In this document: positions 10,777 through 18,957 of the stretch, in pieces
Position numbering within the stretch: position 1 is the first letter of the stretch
Layout: each line of letters opens with the position of its first letter
NCBI GenBank assembly: GCA_963832725.1
Contig: CAWHVG010000005.1
Span: forward strand, 2,480,001-2,544,000
DNA length: 64,000 nucleotides
Source: JAEZBP01 sp963832725
Lineage (GTDB): Bacteria; Myxococcota_A; Polyangia; Polyangiales; Sandaracinaceae
Reading direction: 5' to 3'
Made by a program: the position numbers and the translations under genes
Notes under the pieces: model-generated
What the model was told of the DNA's origin: nothing
Database searches by the model: none
What the model saw: the letters and a program-made list of their open reading frames with translations, nothing else

Positions 10777-11261
10777 CCGACCTGCGGCGACAGAGGCGTG
10801 TACGTGCCCTTCGGGACCTGGCGCGACGGATCCACCACCACTCGACCGTCCTCGATGCGCACCTCGAACCACGTCAGGTCGCGGCCCGCGGGCCCGCTCT
10901 CCACCGTCCCGTCGGCCGCGAACGTGCTGCCGTGACAGGGACACTCGTACCCGTCGCCGTCCGGTCGGACTCCACAGCCGAGGTGCGGACATTGGCCGCT
11001 GATGGCAGCCACACCCTGGTCGGTGCGGACCAGGAAGACGTCGTACTGCTCGAGCCGCTGGGGCGCGCCCTCCGGGATGTCCGCCGCGCGTCCGGCCATC
11101 ACGGTCTGCGACGGGAGCGCCGCTCCGCCGCAACCGACCGTGAACGTACCGAGACCGGCAGCGGCCAGAACCGGGAGCGAGACGCCGAGAAATCCGCGCC
11201 GCGTCAGCTCCGGCAGCGCAGGCGCATCCTTCTCGTCGGGCGAACGTTCATCGTGAGCCAA
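10773..11261 (-). CDS. Tat-exported Rieske [2Fe-2S] protein
   Basis: A 162-aa Rieske protein. The cluster-binding motifs are C91-x-H93 (CPHLGC) and C107-x-x-H110 (CPCHGS), with C96 and C109 as the likely disulfide pair. A twin-arginine motif (LTRRGFLG, Arg21-Arg22) and a hydrophobic stretch (VLAAAGLGTF) ending near Cys44 indicate folded export by Tat, possibly with lipid or membrane anchoring. The TTG at 11261 was preferred because an aaagggg sequence lies 6 bases upstream and the Tat n-region has normal length; an in-frame ATG at 11369 would add 36 residues. The stop overlaps the next gene by four bases. No cytochrome b partner is nearby, so a stand-alone electron-transfer role is inferred rather than a bc1 complex. 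Confidence 0.82.
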   Translation of the reverse strand: MAHDERSPDEKDAPALPELTRRGFLGVSLPVLAAAGLGTFTVGCGGAALPSQTVMAGRAADIPEGAPQRLEQYDVFLVRTDQGVAAISGQCPHLGCGVRPDGDGYECPCHGSTFAADGTVESGPAGRDLTWFEVRIEDGRVVVDPSRQVPKGTYTPLSPQVG

Positions 11262-11391
11262 GGCGATCCCCTTTCCGGCGAAAGAACGATGTCGCAGAAC
11301 GTCGCGCGCTTCCAGGCGCATCGAGCGGCTGCGGCTCTCTGGTGTCGAGTAGAACGCCGCGCGCGTCAAGCGTCACGTCGGAAGCCCGCCG

Positions 11392-12499
11392 TCAGTGCGC
11401 GCTCATCCCGGACTGGCGCACGACGCAGTACGACAGCGGCTGGTCGCTCGGCGACGAATGGCGCACCTCGAGTCGCTCGAGCTGTGGCGGCGCGTTGCCC
11501 TCGAACACCACGCTGTGCCGGGCGGAGGCGTGAGCCGGCACGGTGAACGACATGAACCAGGCCTGATCGTCGCTCGGCATCCGCGCCGGGTTGAGCGCGT
11601 GCCCGCTCCGGTCGACGAAGCTCGCGTCGCCAATCGGACCGACCGCGAGCGCTGCATCGCCCGTGTTCTCGAACTCCAGCCAGACGCGATGTCCGCCGCG
11701 CGCGAGGACGAGCGGAACCGCCGAGACGGTCTCCATGCTTGTCACTCGAGCCCGCACCGCGTCGCAGCCTCCGAGGGCCGGCGCCTGACTCGGAGCCTGG
11801 TTCATCGGACCGGCCTGGTTCATCGGACCGGCCTGGTTCATCGGACCGGCCTGGTTCATCGGCCCCGGCGGAGTCGGCGCTGCGGGCGGCTGATTCGCCG
11901 GCGCGACCTGATTCATCGGCCCCGAGCAGAGCTTGCGGTGCAGGAGGAGGAGCCGGAACGGGGAACGGCGCACCCGATCCCGGCGCGGGGCCGCTCGGCG
12001 TTGGAGCCGGAAAAGCCTGCCCCGGCGCCTGCGCACCCGAGGGCCCGCTGCCTCCGAGCGCTCCGCCCACGAAGCCCCGACCGAACTGCCCCAGCATCTG
12101 ACCGAGCCCCTCGCCGAGGCTCTGCAATACACCGCCTCCCTGCCCCGGGCCGGGCTCGCACTGCGGAATCGGCGACTCCTCCGTCCGCGCTGCCTCCGTG
12201 CCGGGCATCACGACCAGCGCCGGCTCGCGCCCTTCCCGCGGCACCGCCATCGCGCACGCGTCGGTACGTAGCGTCACCTCGTGGTCATCCGAGATGGACA
12301 GCTTCACGTCGACCCCACCTTCGACGACGCGAACGGAATCGACCTCACCCACCTGCACGCCTCTGATCATCACGGCGTCGCCTTCGCTCAACCCGGCTCC
12401 GTCGCTGAGCCGCGCGTGATAGGTCGAATCGCAGCCACAGAGCACGAGCCCCACCAGCAACGACGCAGGGAGCGAGAGGAAGATGTGAGATCGTCGCAC
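11392..12499 (-). CDS. MlaD/MCE-domain lipoprotein with Pro-rich and repeat linker (frame broken near 11935)
   Basis: The first part encodes a lipoprotein signal (IFLSLPASLLVGLVLCGC) and one MCE/MlaD domain: YHARLSDGAGLSEGDAVMIR, then GVQVGEVDSVRVVEGGVDVK. MlaD proteins bind phospholipid and work with an ABC transporter in lipid trafficking, but no Mla permease or ATPase is nearby. A Gly/Pro-rich linker follows, then in another frame four GPMNQA repeats and a C-terminal domain (RVWLEFENTGDAALAVGPIG) that looks like an extracellular beta-sandwich. One indel near 11935 joins the halves into about 369 aa. The GTG start at 12499 places the signal peptide first. This MCE-plus-C-terminal-domain layout is unusual for a stand-alone gene. 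Confidence 0.68.
11799..11870 (-). repeat. Four 18-bp tandem repeats encoding GPMNQA
   Basis: Four consecutive 18-base copies (ggttcatcggaccggcct on the plus strand; the last copy has diverged) encode the hexapeptide GPMNQA in the linker of the MlaD-like lipoprotein. The unit length preserves frame. Confidence 0.85.
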
Positions 12500-12716
12500 A
12501 CCGCATCGTACCGCAGCCGCGCGACGGATTCTCCGCCGAGTCGCACGCTGCCTGCGAGCGCCTCCGGGCTCCTCCGACCCGCCCGCCATTGTTCGAATGT
12601 GCAATCTCGCCTCTCGTGGCTGGTGGGCGGCACCGGCGGCACGCTCGCGCTCGACCTGCGAGAAGTCGGAAGTGCGTCCTCGTTCTTCCCCGTGATGTGA
12701 CCGGCACCGCACGCAA

Positions 12717-12749
12717 GAACGCGGCGCCATCATCGACGGCGCCGCGTTC
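12717..12749. terminator. Perfect 12-bp stem-loop downstream of the SH3/NlpC gene
   Basis: gaacgcggcgcc (12717-12728) and ggcgccgcgttc (12738-12749) form a perfect 12-bp stem with a 9-base loop, 30 bases past the stop of the minus-strand hydrolase gene. Neither side has a T-run, so if it acts as a terminator it is a GC-only type; mRNA 3' end protection is an alternative. Confidence 0.5.
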
Positions 12750-12778
12750 GGTCTGGGTCCCAGCCCAGCTGGCCTGGC

Positions 12779-13906
12779 TCAGTATCCGTTGCGATGGATC
12801 GTGTGGTACGAGCTCGAGAAGGAGCGGAGGTTGTGCTGGATGCCGGACGAGCAGCCGCGCGCTTCGTACACCCAGTGCTGGCCCCACGGCGATCCGGACT
12901 CGTTCAGGACGATGTGTCCCGAGCCGCCCGAGCGGTACACCATCGCGTCGCCACGCTGGATGTCGGTGCGCGAGATGTGCGACCAGTGCAGCGACTGATT
13001 GTAGAAGTTGTACGTGCTGTAGGGGTGCGAGTCGGAGCTGAGCGTGGTGTTCGACGAAGGCACCTGCCACGCCTTGGCGACGAAGCCGGAGCAGTCGGCG
13101 CCGTAGCTGCCCGAGTGCCGGCAGCTCGGGCAGCTCCCCGAGCAGTAGCCGGCCGTGGACGAGGTGACGCCGTCACTCCGCCAGCTCCCGTGGCCCCAGT
13201 AGTAGGAGAAGCCGACGCCGGCGCGCGCCCGGGCAATCGCTCCGTCAACGCCCGCGCTGCTGATTCCGCTGCCGCTCCCGCTCCCGCCGCTTCCGCTCCC
13301 GCCGCTCCCGCTTCCGCCGCTCCCGCTTCCGCCGCTCCCGCTGCTTCCGCTGGTCGAGAGGCAGCACTCGATGTTGTTCGGGCCGGGGCAGAGCCCGCTC
13401 TGGAGCGTGCCCCCGCAGGAGTCGACGCTCGTGTCGATGCACGAGCCGGAGGAGGCGCCGTTCGAGCAGCTCGTGCCGGCGTACGGGCTGCTCGACGAGC
13501 TACCCGAGCCGCCGCTCCCGCCGTCGCTCGGCGTGGACACCACCGAGAGGTAGCGTCCCGCGGCCCAGCCGTCGGTCGAGCCGTAGCGGATGTTGTACCA
13601 GCCGCTCTGTGGAGCGCTGGTCACCAGCGTCACGTGCACGTCGTTCGGCATCACCACACGCACCGAGTATCCGCCGCTCGGGCCGGTCCGCAGGTTCAGC
13701 GCCGACGCGGTCACGCGCATGATGGTGCCGACCGGATAGCTCTGGGTGCTCAGCGCATCCGAGCTGGTGGCGTCTTCGGCGAAGAGCTCGTGGTTGTCAC
13801 CGGGGTTCGCCCCGAGCTTGGCTGCGCAGCTCGCGGTGCCGGCCAGCAGGGCCAGCAGGGAGAGGTAGGTGATGCGCTGCGAGATCATGTGCCGTCCGTT
13901 TCCCAT
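12779..13906 (-). CDS. Lipoprotein with SH3b domain, Gly/Ser linker and NlpC/P60-like peptidase domain
   Basis: A 375-aa predicted exported cell-wall hydrolase. The N-terminus (ITYLSLLALLAGTASCAA) carries a lipobox. A bacterial SH3 domain follows (MRVTASALNLRTGPSGGYSV ... GWYNIRYGSTDGWAAGRYLS), which usually binds peptidoglycan. Next come a Cys pair region, a GSGGSGSGG linker and a catalytic domain with Cys in YGADCSGFVAKAW and His in GSGHIVLNE, the NlpC/P60 or CHAP-like pattern. The domain end (YHTIHRNGY) is intact. The ATG at 13906 has GGAG seven bases upstream; an internal ATG at 13888 is the alternative. It is monocistronic, with a stem-loop after the stop. Cleavage of peptide cross-links is inferred from the fold. 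Confidence 0.8.
   Translation of the reverse strand: MGNGRHMISQRITYLSLLALLAGTASCAAKLGANPGDNHELFAEDATSSDALSTQSYPVGTIMRVTASALNLRTGPSGGYSVRVVMPNDVHVTLVTSAPQSGWYNIRYGSTDGWAAGRYLSVVSTPSDGGSGGSGSSSSSPYAGTSCSNGASSGSCIDTSVDSCGGTLQSGLCPGPNNIECCLSTSGSSGSGGSGSGGSGSGGSGSGGSGSGSGISSAGVDGAIARARAGVGFSYYWGHGSWRSDGVTSSTAGYCSGSCPSCRHSGSYGADCSGFVAKAWQVPSSNTTLSSDSHPYSTYNFYNQSLHWSHISRTDIQRGDAMVYRSGGSGHIVLNESGSPWGQHWVYEARGCSSGIQHNLRSFSSSYHTIHRNGY
13265..13350 (-). repeat. Short tandem repeats encoding a Gly-Ser linker
   Basis: Imperfect 12-15-base repeats (ctcccgcttccgccg type) encode the flexible (GSGGSGSGG)n linker between the SH3 and peptidase domains of the flanking gene. Confidence 0.75.
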
Positions 13907-14049
13907 CGTGGTGCTCCGCGACCCGCTCCGGCCGGGTCGGGTGGGCCGCCTTGCACGTTTCGTGCACACTTCGCCGGCAGCGCTATGGCAGGGTGATCTC
14001 GAGCTCGGCGCGCGAGCTGGAGGCGAGCCGAGCGAGAGGAGCGAGCACG

Positions 14050-15165
14050 ATGGCGAGAGACCGAAACGGCGCGAGGATTGGCATGGTTTTCGGGGGAATT
14101 GGGCTCGTCGCGCTCGCCCTGTGGTGGTGGTCGAGCGACTCCACCGAGCAGGCTCCCGAGCACGGAGAGGCACCTCGAACCCCCTCCCGGGGCTCGGCCG
14201 GCGGCGGGCACGTGGCGAGGTTTGCTGCGGACTCTGGACCGCAGCAGGTGGGGACAGCGGACGACGAGACCCCAGCTGCCGTGCCGCGCTCGGTGTTCGC
14301 CCGCGCGAATTTGGGGAGCGGACCGGGCGAGCTGGGTCATTCGCGGCCGGATGAAGCCAATCCGGAGGGTCCGATGAGCCTCGCCGAGGGGCCCGACGGC
14401 ACGTTGGTCGTGCTCGATCAGGTCAACCGGCGGCTGGTGCGCTTCGACCGCGACGGGAACCCGATAGGCACCTCGCCGCTGACCATGTCGGAGCCGCAGG
14501 ACCTCGCGATCGCGCCCGATGGGACCACCGCCGTGCTGGATTGGCTGGTCGACCACAGCGTGACGGTGATCGGCGCCAACGGTCAGCAGCTCGGGTCACT
14601 CCCGATCGAAGGGGAGGGAATTCCCGAGGGCGGCGGCGTGACGGCCGTCATGGTCGACGACGAGGACGTCTACGTCGAGCGCGAGAATGGCCCGCTCGTC
14701 CGTATCGGCGATGTTCACGGTAACGTGGCTGATACGCGCACGCAGATCCCGGGCCGGCCCACCAAAGACCACCAGTCCTACGTCCTGGCGGGTCTGATCG
14801 AGGCCGCGGCCGGCCGTTTCTACGTCACTTCCATCGATTGCGAGACGGACGAGCACCGCTTCACCCGCGAGCTCACCCTCCCGCTCGTCCTACGGCAGAT
14901 TCTCATGCTCGATACGGACAACGCCGGTATCATCTACGTCGCGGTGGCCGGCGCGCCTCTCGACGCGATGAGCGAGGAGCAGGAGGAAGGTCTGCTCCTC
15001 TGTCTGTCGCCGACCGACGGAACGACCATGGGCTCCGCGGTGCTCCCCGCGAACACCGACCCGGACGAGACCATGCGGGACATGATCGTCCTCGCTACCG
15101 GAGGCGTCCTCTACTCCGTGCGCTCGGAAGCAGGAGTCTCGGTTCAGCACTTCGATTGTCGCTGA
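14050..15165 (+). CDS. Membrane-anchored beta-propeller (NHL/SMP-30-like) protein
   Basis: A 371-aa protein with one N-terminal membrane segment (RIGMVFGGIGLVALALWWWS, residues 8-27), a low-complexity linker, and repeated blades of propeller type (GPDGTLVVLDQVNRRLVRFD, then IAPDGTTAVLDWLVDHSVTV). It is probably periplasmic and anchored in the inner membrane. No enzymatic residues could be assigned; NHL-like propellers most often mediate binding. The ATG at 14050 follows a gagagga sequence at 9 bases. It is transcribed divergently from the SH3/NlpC hydrolase gene, with about 140 bases between the starts, so a shared promoter region is likely. Confidence 0.65.
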   Translation: MARDRNGARIGMVFGGIGLVALALWWWSSDSTEQAPEHGEAPRTPSRGSAGGGHVARFAADSGPQQVGTADDETPAAVPRSVFARANLGSGPGELGHSRPDEANPEGPMSLAEGPDGTLVVLDQVNRRLVRFDRDGNPIGTSPLTMSEPQDLAIAPDGTTAVLDWLVDHSVTVIGANGQQLGSLPIEGEGIPEGGGVTAVMVDDEDVYVERENGPLVRIGDVHGNVADTRTQIPGRPTKDHQSYVLAGLIEAAAGRFYVTSIDCETDEHRFTRELTLPLVLRQILMLDTDNAGIIYVAVAGAPLDAMSEEQEEGLLLCLSPTDGTTMGSAVLPANTDPDETMRDMIVLATGGVLYSVRSEAGVSVQHFDCR

Positions 15166-15729
15166 GCAAATCTGGCGCAGTCGATCTCGCCCACCGTTCA
15201 GAGTCTGGACAACCGGGCGCTTCTCTTCGGTCTCAGGATGGTACTCGGCGCAGCGACGAGGCAGCAGGTGAGGTCTCGGCACCGCATCGCGTCCTCGCGA
15301 TGCGCCCACGTTGGGCCGTGCGACCGCGTTCGACGCGGCTTCGAGTCCGCGGTGGCGGGCTCCAGCCACGAGTCGGCTCGAGGTCACCTCGGCCTGCACA
15401 GCGCGATTCAGCAGCATCAGCGAGGTGATGGGCAGCTCGTCGCGAACGCGGCCATCAGCGTGACTCGACCGAACGCGGACCGTCATCACGCGGGCGCGGC
15501 GACGTGTCTTCGACCACACGCGGAGCACCGAGAGATTTCAGGGTGAGTGCTTTTTTTGTCCTCTCTGCGTAATCTCTCTCGGCGGGCCGTCATCGGCTAG
15601 TACCATCTGAGGACCCTCGTTCGTGCGGCGTCTCTTCGGGAAGGCTTAGATCAGGCCCGGTCAGCCCGCGGCCGCGGGACCTCGTCGGGCCGGCAGCGGG
15701 TCCCAGTGAACCAGACGGAGTAGGCACCC
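15166..15729. other. Intergenic region without recognisable gene
   Basis: This 564-base stretch has no frame with protein-like composition on either strand. It contains a run of seven or more T around 15550 (gtgctttttttgtcc), which may mark a transcription end for the propeller gene, although no strong stem precedes it. The rest may include the promoter of the prenyl diphosphate synthase gene. Confidence 0.4.
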
Positions 15730-16656
15730 ATGGCGTCAACGATAGCTCGAGGGCTGGAGCCTCCCTACGAGGCGGCGGAGCTCGAACGGCGGATTGCGGC
15801 GTGCCGGGCAGCGGTGGTCGGGCACGTGGGCCAGTGCGTCGAGCGGGCCGGCCCACCCCTGGCGGAGCCCCTCGCATACGCGCTACTGCCCGGGGGGAAG
15901 CTGCTCCGATCGACGCTCTGCCTGATCGTCTCGGAGGCGCTGGGTCTCGAGCCCCGCGTCGCGGTCCCGACCGCGGCTGCCGTCGAGATGGTCCATACGA
16001 TGAGCTTGATCCACGACGATCTCCCGGCGATGGACGGCGCGTCCACCCGACGGGGGCGGCCCACGCTGCATCTTCGGTACGACGAGGCGACCGCGATCCT
16101 GGTGGGGGATGCGCTGTTGACGATGGCGTTCGCGGAGATCGCGGCCACGCCGGGGCTCCCCGGGGAGCGGCTCCTCCGCGTGATCGCGACACTGGCCGCC
16201 GCGGCGGGTCCGCGCGGGCTGGCGGGCGGTCAGGCGGTGGACCTCGAGGTCCGGGGCGGGCGGGGGCTCACCGTGGAGTCGCTGGAGCGGCTGGCCATCG
16301 CCAAGACCGGCGCGCTCTTCTCGGCCGCGGTCGTGTGCGGCGCGCAGCTGGCGGGAGGGTCCGACGCGTTGCTGGAGGGGTTGCGCGAATACGCGCTGCG
16401 GCTCGGGGTGCTCTTCCAGATCACGGACGACCTGCTCGACGTCACGGGAGATGCGGCGCGCATCGGCAAGGACGTGGGGCTGGACCAACGAAACGAACAC
16501 CCGACCTTCTGTGCCGTCCTCGGGGTGGTCGGAGCGCGTGCCCGCGCGGCGGAGGTGGCGTCGGAGGCCCGAGCCGCGCTGGAGGCGACGGGGCATGCGG
16601 ACGCGCTCTGGCACCTGGCGGGTCTCACTGCCCGCGTCGAGGCTCGCGTCGCTTGA
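15730..16656 (+). CDS. Polyprenyl (farnesyl/geranylgeranyl) diphosphate synthase
   Basis: A 308-aa class I trans-prenyltransferase that condenses isopentenyl diphosphate with an allylic diphosphate in the cytoplasm. It has the first Asp-rich motif in SLIHDDLPAMDGAS, the basic cluster RRGRPTLH, the Lys of AIAKTGALF and the second Asp-rich motif in FQITDDLLDVTGD followed by IGKDVG. The upstream PGGKLLRSTL is the IPP-binding region. Length fits IspA-like short-chain synthases; C15 versus C20 product cannot be fixed by eye. A UbiA-type prenyltransferase lies 66 bases downstream, suggesting the product is used as a prenyl donor. The ATG start gives a full N-terminus. Confidence 0.9.
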   Translation: MASTIARGLEPPYEAAELERRIAACRAAVVGHVGQCVERAGPPLAEPLAYALLPGGKLLRSTLCLIVSEALGLEPRVAVPTAAAVEMVHTMSLIHDDLPAMDGASTRRGRPTLHLRYDEATAILVGDALLTMAFAEIAATPGLPGERLLRVIATLAAAAGPRGLAGGQAVDLEVRGGRGLTVESLERLAIAKTGALFSAAVVCGAQLAGGSDALLEGLREYALRLGVLFQITDDLLDVTGDAARIGKDVGLDQRNEHPTFCAVLGVVGARARAAEVASEARAALEATGHADALWHLAGLTARVEARVA

Positions 16657-16722
16657 TATGGCGGGTCGCTTGATGTCGCGGTCGCTCGATGTCGCGGGTC
16701 GCTCGATGTCGCGGGGTTCGCT
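16657..16722. repeat. Short array of about four cgatgtcgcgggtcgct units
   Basis: About four imperfect 16-17-base units fill the gap between the prenyl synthase stop and the UbiA start. The unit contains CGATGTC, the reverse complement of the GACATCG core of the array at 2280-2419, so the two may belong to one dispersed short-repeat family. Confidence 0.7.
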
Positions 16723-17589
16723 GTGAGCTCGAGCTTCCAGGAGCGTCCGCTCGACGCCGTCGTGTCTCGCGCGCTGCGTGCGTGGCGGGCCCTCCGCGGC
16801 GAGGCGATTGTCGGCTGGGTAGCCTTCAACCATCTGCTCTGCGCGCTGTCGGACCACACCCAGAGCCGGGCGTGGATCTTCGACCTCTTCTTCTTTCTCA
16901 ACTCCTGCGTTTGCCAGGCCGTGGACGACGTGCTCGATCGCGAGCTGGACGCCAGCGTGCCGACCAAGAAGCACCGGTACGCTTTCTGGACGCACTTCGG
17001 CCTGCCGGCGCTCGTGGGCGCATGCGGGGTGACCATCGCCGGCTCCGTCGCGTTCGCCGCCCACGAGGGCTGGCTGCCGGCCTACCTCGCGTGGCTGGTC
17101 GTCGCGCTGACCTACACGCGCGTATGGAAGCGTTCCCGCTGGTTCGTGAAGAACGGCGCCGTCGCGGTCGCCGTGTGCCTCGGCTACCAGATCCTCGCCT
17201 CGGGCTACGACCGCGCGCTGCCCATGGTGGCTGTCGTTGCGGTCCTGGCCAAGGTGATGTGGAGCGAGCTGCTCCTCGATACCGGGGACCGTCGTACCGA
17301 TCGTGCCGCGGGCGTGCGCACTGCGGCGGTGATGTACGGGATGAGGCGATCGGCGTGGATCCTCGTGGTGTTCCAGGTGGTCGCGCTGGTCGCACAGATC
17401 GCCGTCTGGAGCAGAGGCAGCGGCGCGGGCTGGAACCTCATCAACGCTGCGCTGACCGGACTGCTCCTCGTGGCGGCCGCAGTGGACCAGGTGGCCATGC
17501 GCCACGAGGTCCCGCACGACGGATGGCGCCGCTACCTGCTCGTCGTCTACGAGTTCGCCCTCGTCCTCGCGGTGCTCGTGGGTCGATAG
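16723..17589 (+). CDS. UbiA-family prenyltransferase
   Basis: A 288-aa integral membrane prenyltransferase. The first Asp-rich motif is QAVDDVLDRELDASVPTKKH (canonical NDxxDxxxD with Asp in place of Asn), and the second is LLLDTGDRRTDRAAGVRT. Around eight hydrophobic segments are visible. UbiA enzymes transfer a prenyl chain from a prenyl diphosphate to an aromatic or other acceptor. With a prenyl diphosphate synthase directly upstream, a two-gene prenylation unit is likely. The GTG start at 16723 lies directly after a repeat array and lacks an obvious ribosome site. The acceptor (quinone precursor, lipid or other) is not evident. Confidence 0.82.
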   Translation: MSSSFQERPLDAVVSRALRAWRALRGEAIVGWVAFNHLLCALSDHTQSRAWIFDLFFFLNSCVCQAVDDVLDRELDASVPTKKHRYAFWTHFGLPALVGACGVTIAGSVAFAAHEGWLPAYLAWLVVALTYTRVWKRSRWFVKNGAVAVAVCLGYQILASGYDRALPMVAVVAVLAKVMWSELLLDTGDRRTDRAAGVRTAAVMYGMRRSAWILVVFQVVALVAQIAVWSRGSGAGWNLINAALTGLLLVAAAVDQVAMRHEVPHDGWRRYLLVVYEFALVLAVLVGR

Positions 17590-17724
17590 GGAGCATGGGC
17601 TACAGCTCCGCCGCGCCTCGAGGCCCGCCCGCGACTGGCGCGGTGTTCGGCGGACCCGCGCGCAGGCCCGGGGAACACGTCGGTGCGGCTCGCGTCCGTC
17701 GCGGCGCGAGGTACCTTGGCAGAC

Positions 17725-18195
17725 ATGCCTCTGTCGGCCGACGAGCTCGAGCGCTTCATGCGCGAAGCCCTGGAAGAGGGTCGCAAGGCGATGCCCGCCT
17801 GCCGCCCCAACCCTCCCGTCGGGTGCGTCCTGGTGCGGGACGGCCGCGTCATCGCCCGCGGCCACACCCAGCCGCCCTACCAACCGCACGCCGAGCCCAT
17901 GGCGCTGGCCCAGGTCGAAGGCGACCTCGAAGACGTCACCGCGTTCGTCACCCTCGAGCCCTGCGCCTTCCACCAGCGCACCCCGAGCTGCGCCAAAGAG
18001 ATGATCCGGCGCAAAGTCGGCACGGTCTACGTCGCCCTCACCGACCCGCACCCCAAGAACCGCGGCCGCGGCATCGCCATGCTCCGCGAAGCCGGCGTCG
18101 AGGTCGTCACCGGCCTGCTGGAAGACGAAGCCGCCCGGGATCTCTCCATGCTGGTCTGGCAAGAAGGCGACCCGAGCGAGCTGAAGGACGGCTGA
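17725..18195 (+). CDS. RibD-type cytidine/pyrimidine deaminase domain protein
   Basis: A 156-aa zinc deaminase of the CDA superfamily, closest to the deaminase half of RibD. RPNPPVGCVLVRDGRVIARG precedes the zinc motif HAEPMAL; LEPCAFHQRTPSC supplies the two Cys ligands; VYVALTDPHPKNRGRGI matches the RibD segment DPNP..GKG. RibD deaminates 2,5-diamino-6-ribosylamino-pyrimidinone phosphate in riboflavin synthesis, but the reductase half is missing here, so this is either a stand-alone deaminase or an enzyme of another pathway. ATG 17725 was chosen because the domain begins there. It lies 135 bases after the UbiA gene on the same strand. Confidence 0.8.
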   Translation: MPLSADELERFMREALEEGRKAMPACRPNPPVGCVLVRDGRVIARGHTQPPYQPHAEPMALAQVEGDLEDVTAFVTLEPCAFHQRTPSCAKEMIRRKVGTVYVALTDPHPKNRGRGIAMLREAGVEVVTGLLEDEAARDLSMLVWQEGDPSELKDG

Positions 18196-18308
18196 GGGGC
18201 AGCGGGGCCAGCCACGTCCGCTCGGACGCCGTCGCCCCCACGCTCGCCAGGCGGAGCGCCGGTTCTGGCGGACGAAGCGACGGGGCGGTCGACGTAGCCT
18301 CGCGCTCG

Positions 18309-18560
18309 CTCGCCGCGATGCCCGTGTCGGGCGCCGCCACCGCCGGGGCAGCCGGGGCCCTTTCCGTCGCGGTCGGCATGATCCTCGTGTGCGCCGGCTC
18401 GCCTTCCCAGCCGGACGGAGCGACCTCCACGCCGCGCGGATCGACCCCCGGGGCGGCCGGCGCCACCTCCATGTCGGCCGGCGCGGTCGTCGTGTCCGCC
18501 GGAGCGTCCTCCGAGAAGGCCGGAAGAACTTCCGAGGAGGCCGGATCCAATGAATTCAGG
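18309..18560. repeat. Twelve diverged, phase-locked 21-bp repeats
   Basis: The segment resolves into about twelve consecutive 21-base units, most beginning gccgg, for example at 18351, 18393, 18456, 18477, 18498, 18519 and 18540. Units differ in sequence but keep exact 21-base phase. Read leftward they give a heptad ending (A/L/E)-Pro-Ala; read rightward an Ala-Gly-x5 heptad. No convincing start or complete gene surrounds them, so coding status is undecided. The rest of 18196-18726 shows no gene. Confidence 0.7.
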
Positions 18561-18726
18561 GGTTTAGGATGTATAGCGACCTCTCCGTCAGTCTCCCGCG
18601 CGCTCTGCCGTCTAGAGCCACGCTGTGGCACTCGACCGCACTGCTGCGGACCGCGCGAAGCGACCTGGCGCCCGATGCCGTGCGTGGCGACGGGATTGCT
18701 GCCCATCGCCGGATCAGGAGTGACTC

Positions 18727-18957
18727 TTGACGAGCAAACCCAAGATCGACATCGTTCGAACGCCTGTGGACGAGCCGAAGAAAACGCCTGCCAAGGACCT
18801 GTTCGTGAGCATGGACCCAGAGAGCTTCGAGCGCTCGACGGGACCGACTGCGCACGCGTATCGAGAGGCGCTGTTGAAGGCTGATGCCGAGCTCCGTCGA
18901 ACGAAGCCCTACGTGCCGGTGCGTCCGGGAGACGCTGCGCGTCGTCGTCGGCGGTGA
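18727..18957 (+). CDS. Small hypothetical protein upstream of papain-like protease
   Basis: A 76-aa protein of unknown function, beginning MTSKPKIDIVRTPVDEPKKT and rich in charged residues, with a basic C-terminal tail (RRRRR). It has no signal peptide or membrane segment, so it is probably cytoplasmic. The TTG start at 18727 is supported by AGGAG six bases upstream, one of the better ribosome sites in the window. Its stop overlaps the GTG of the protease gene (GTGA), indicating translational coupling. It may be a partner, inhibitor or substrate of that protease, which is inference from gene order. Confidence 0.65.
   Translation: MTSKPKIDIVRTPVDEPKKTPAKDLFVSMDPESFERSTGPTAHAYREALLKADAELRRTKPYVPVRPGDAARRRRR

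Noticed and set aside
12717..12749. Classical intrinsic terminator with U-tract
   Set aside because: The stem is perfect but no T-run follows on either strand; kept only as a putative GC-type terminator.
14890..15528. Minus-strand gene in the 15.2-15.5 kb gap
   Set aside because: Composition is not protein-like, it runs antisense through the propeller gene, and it lacks motifs and a ribosome site.
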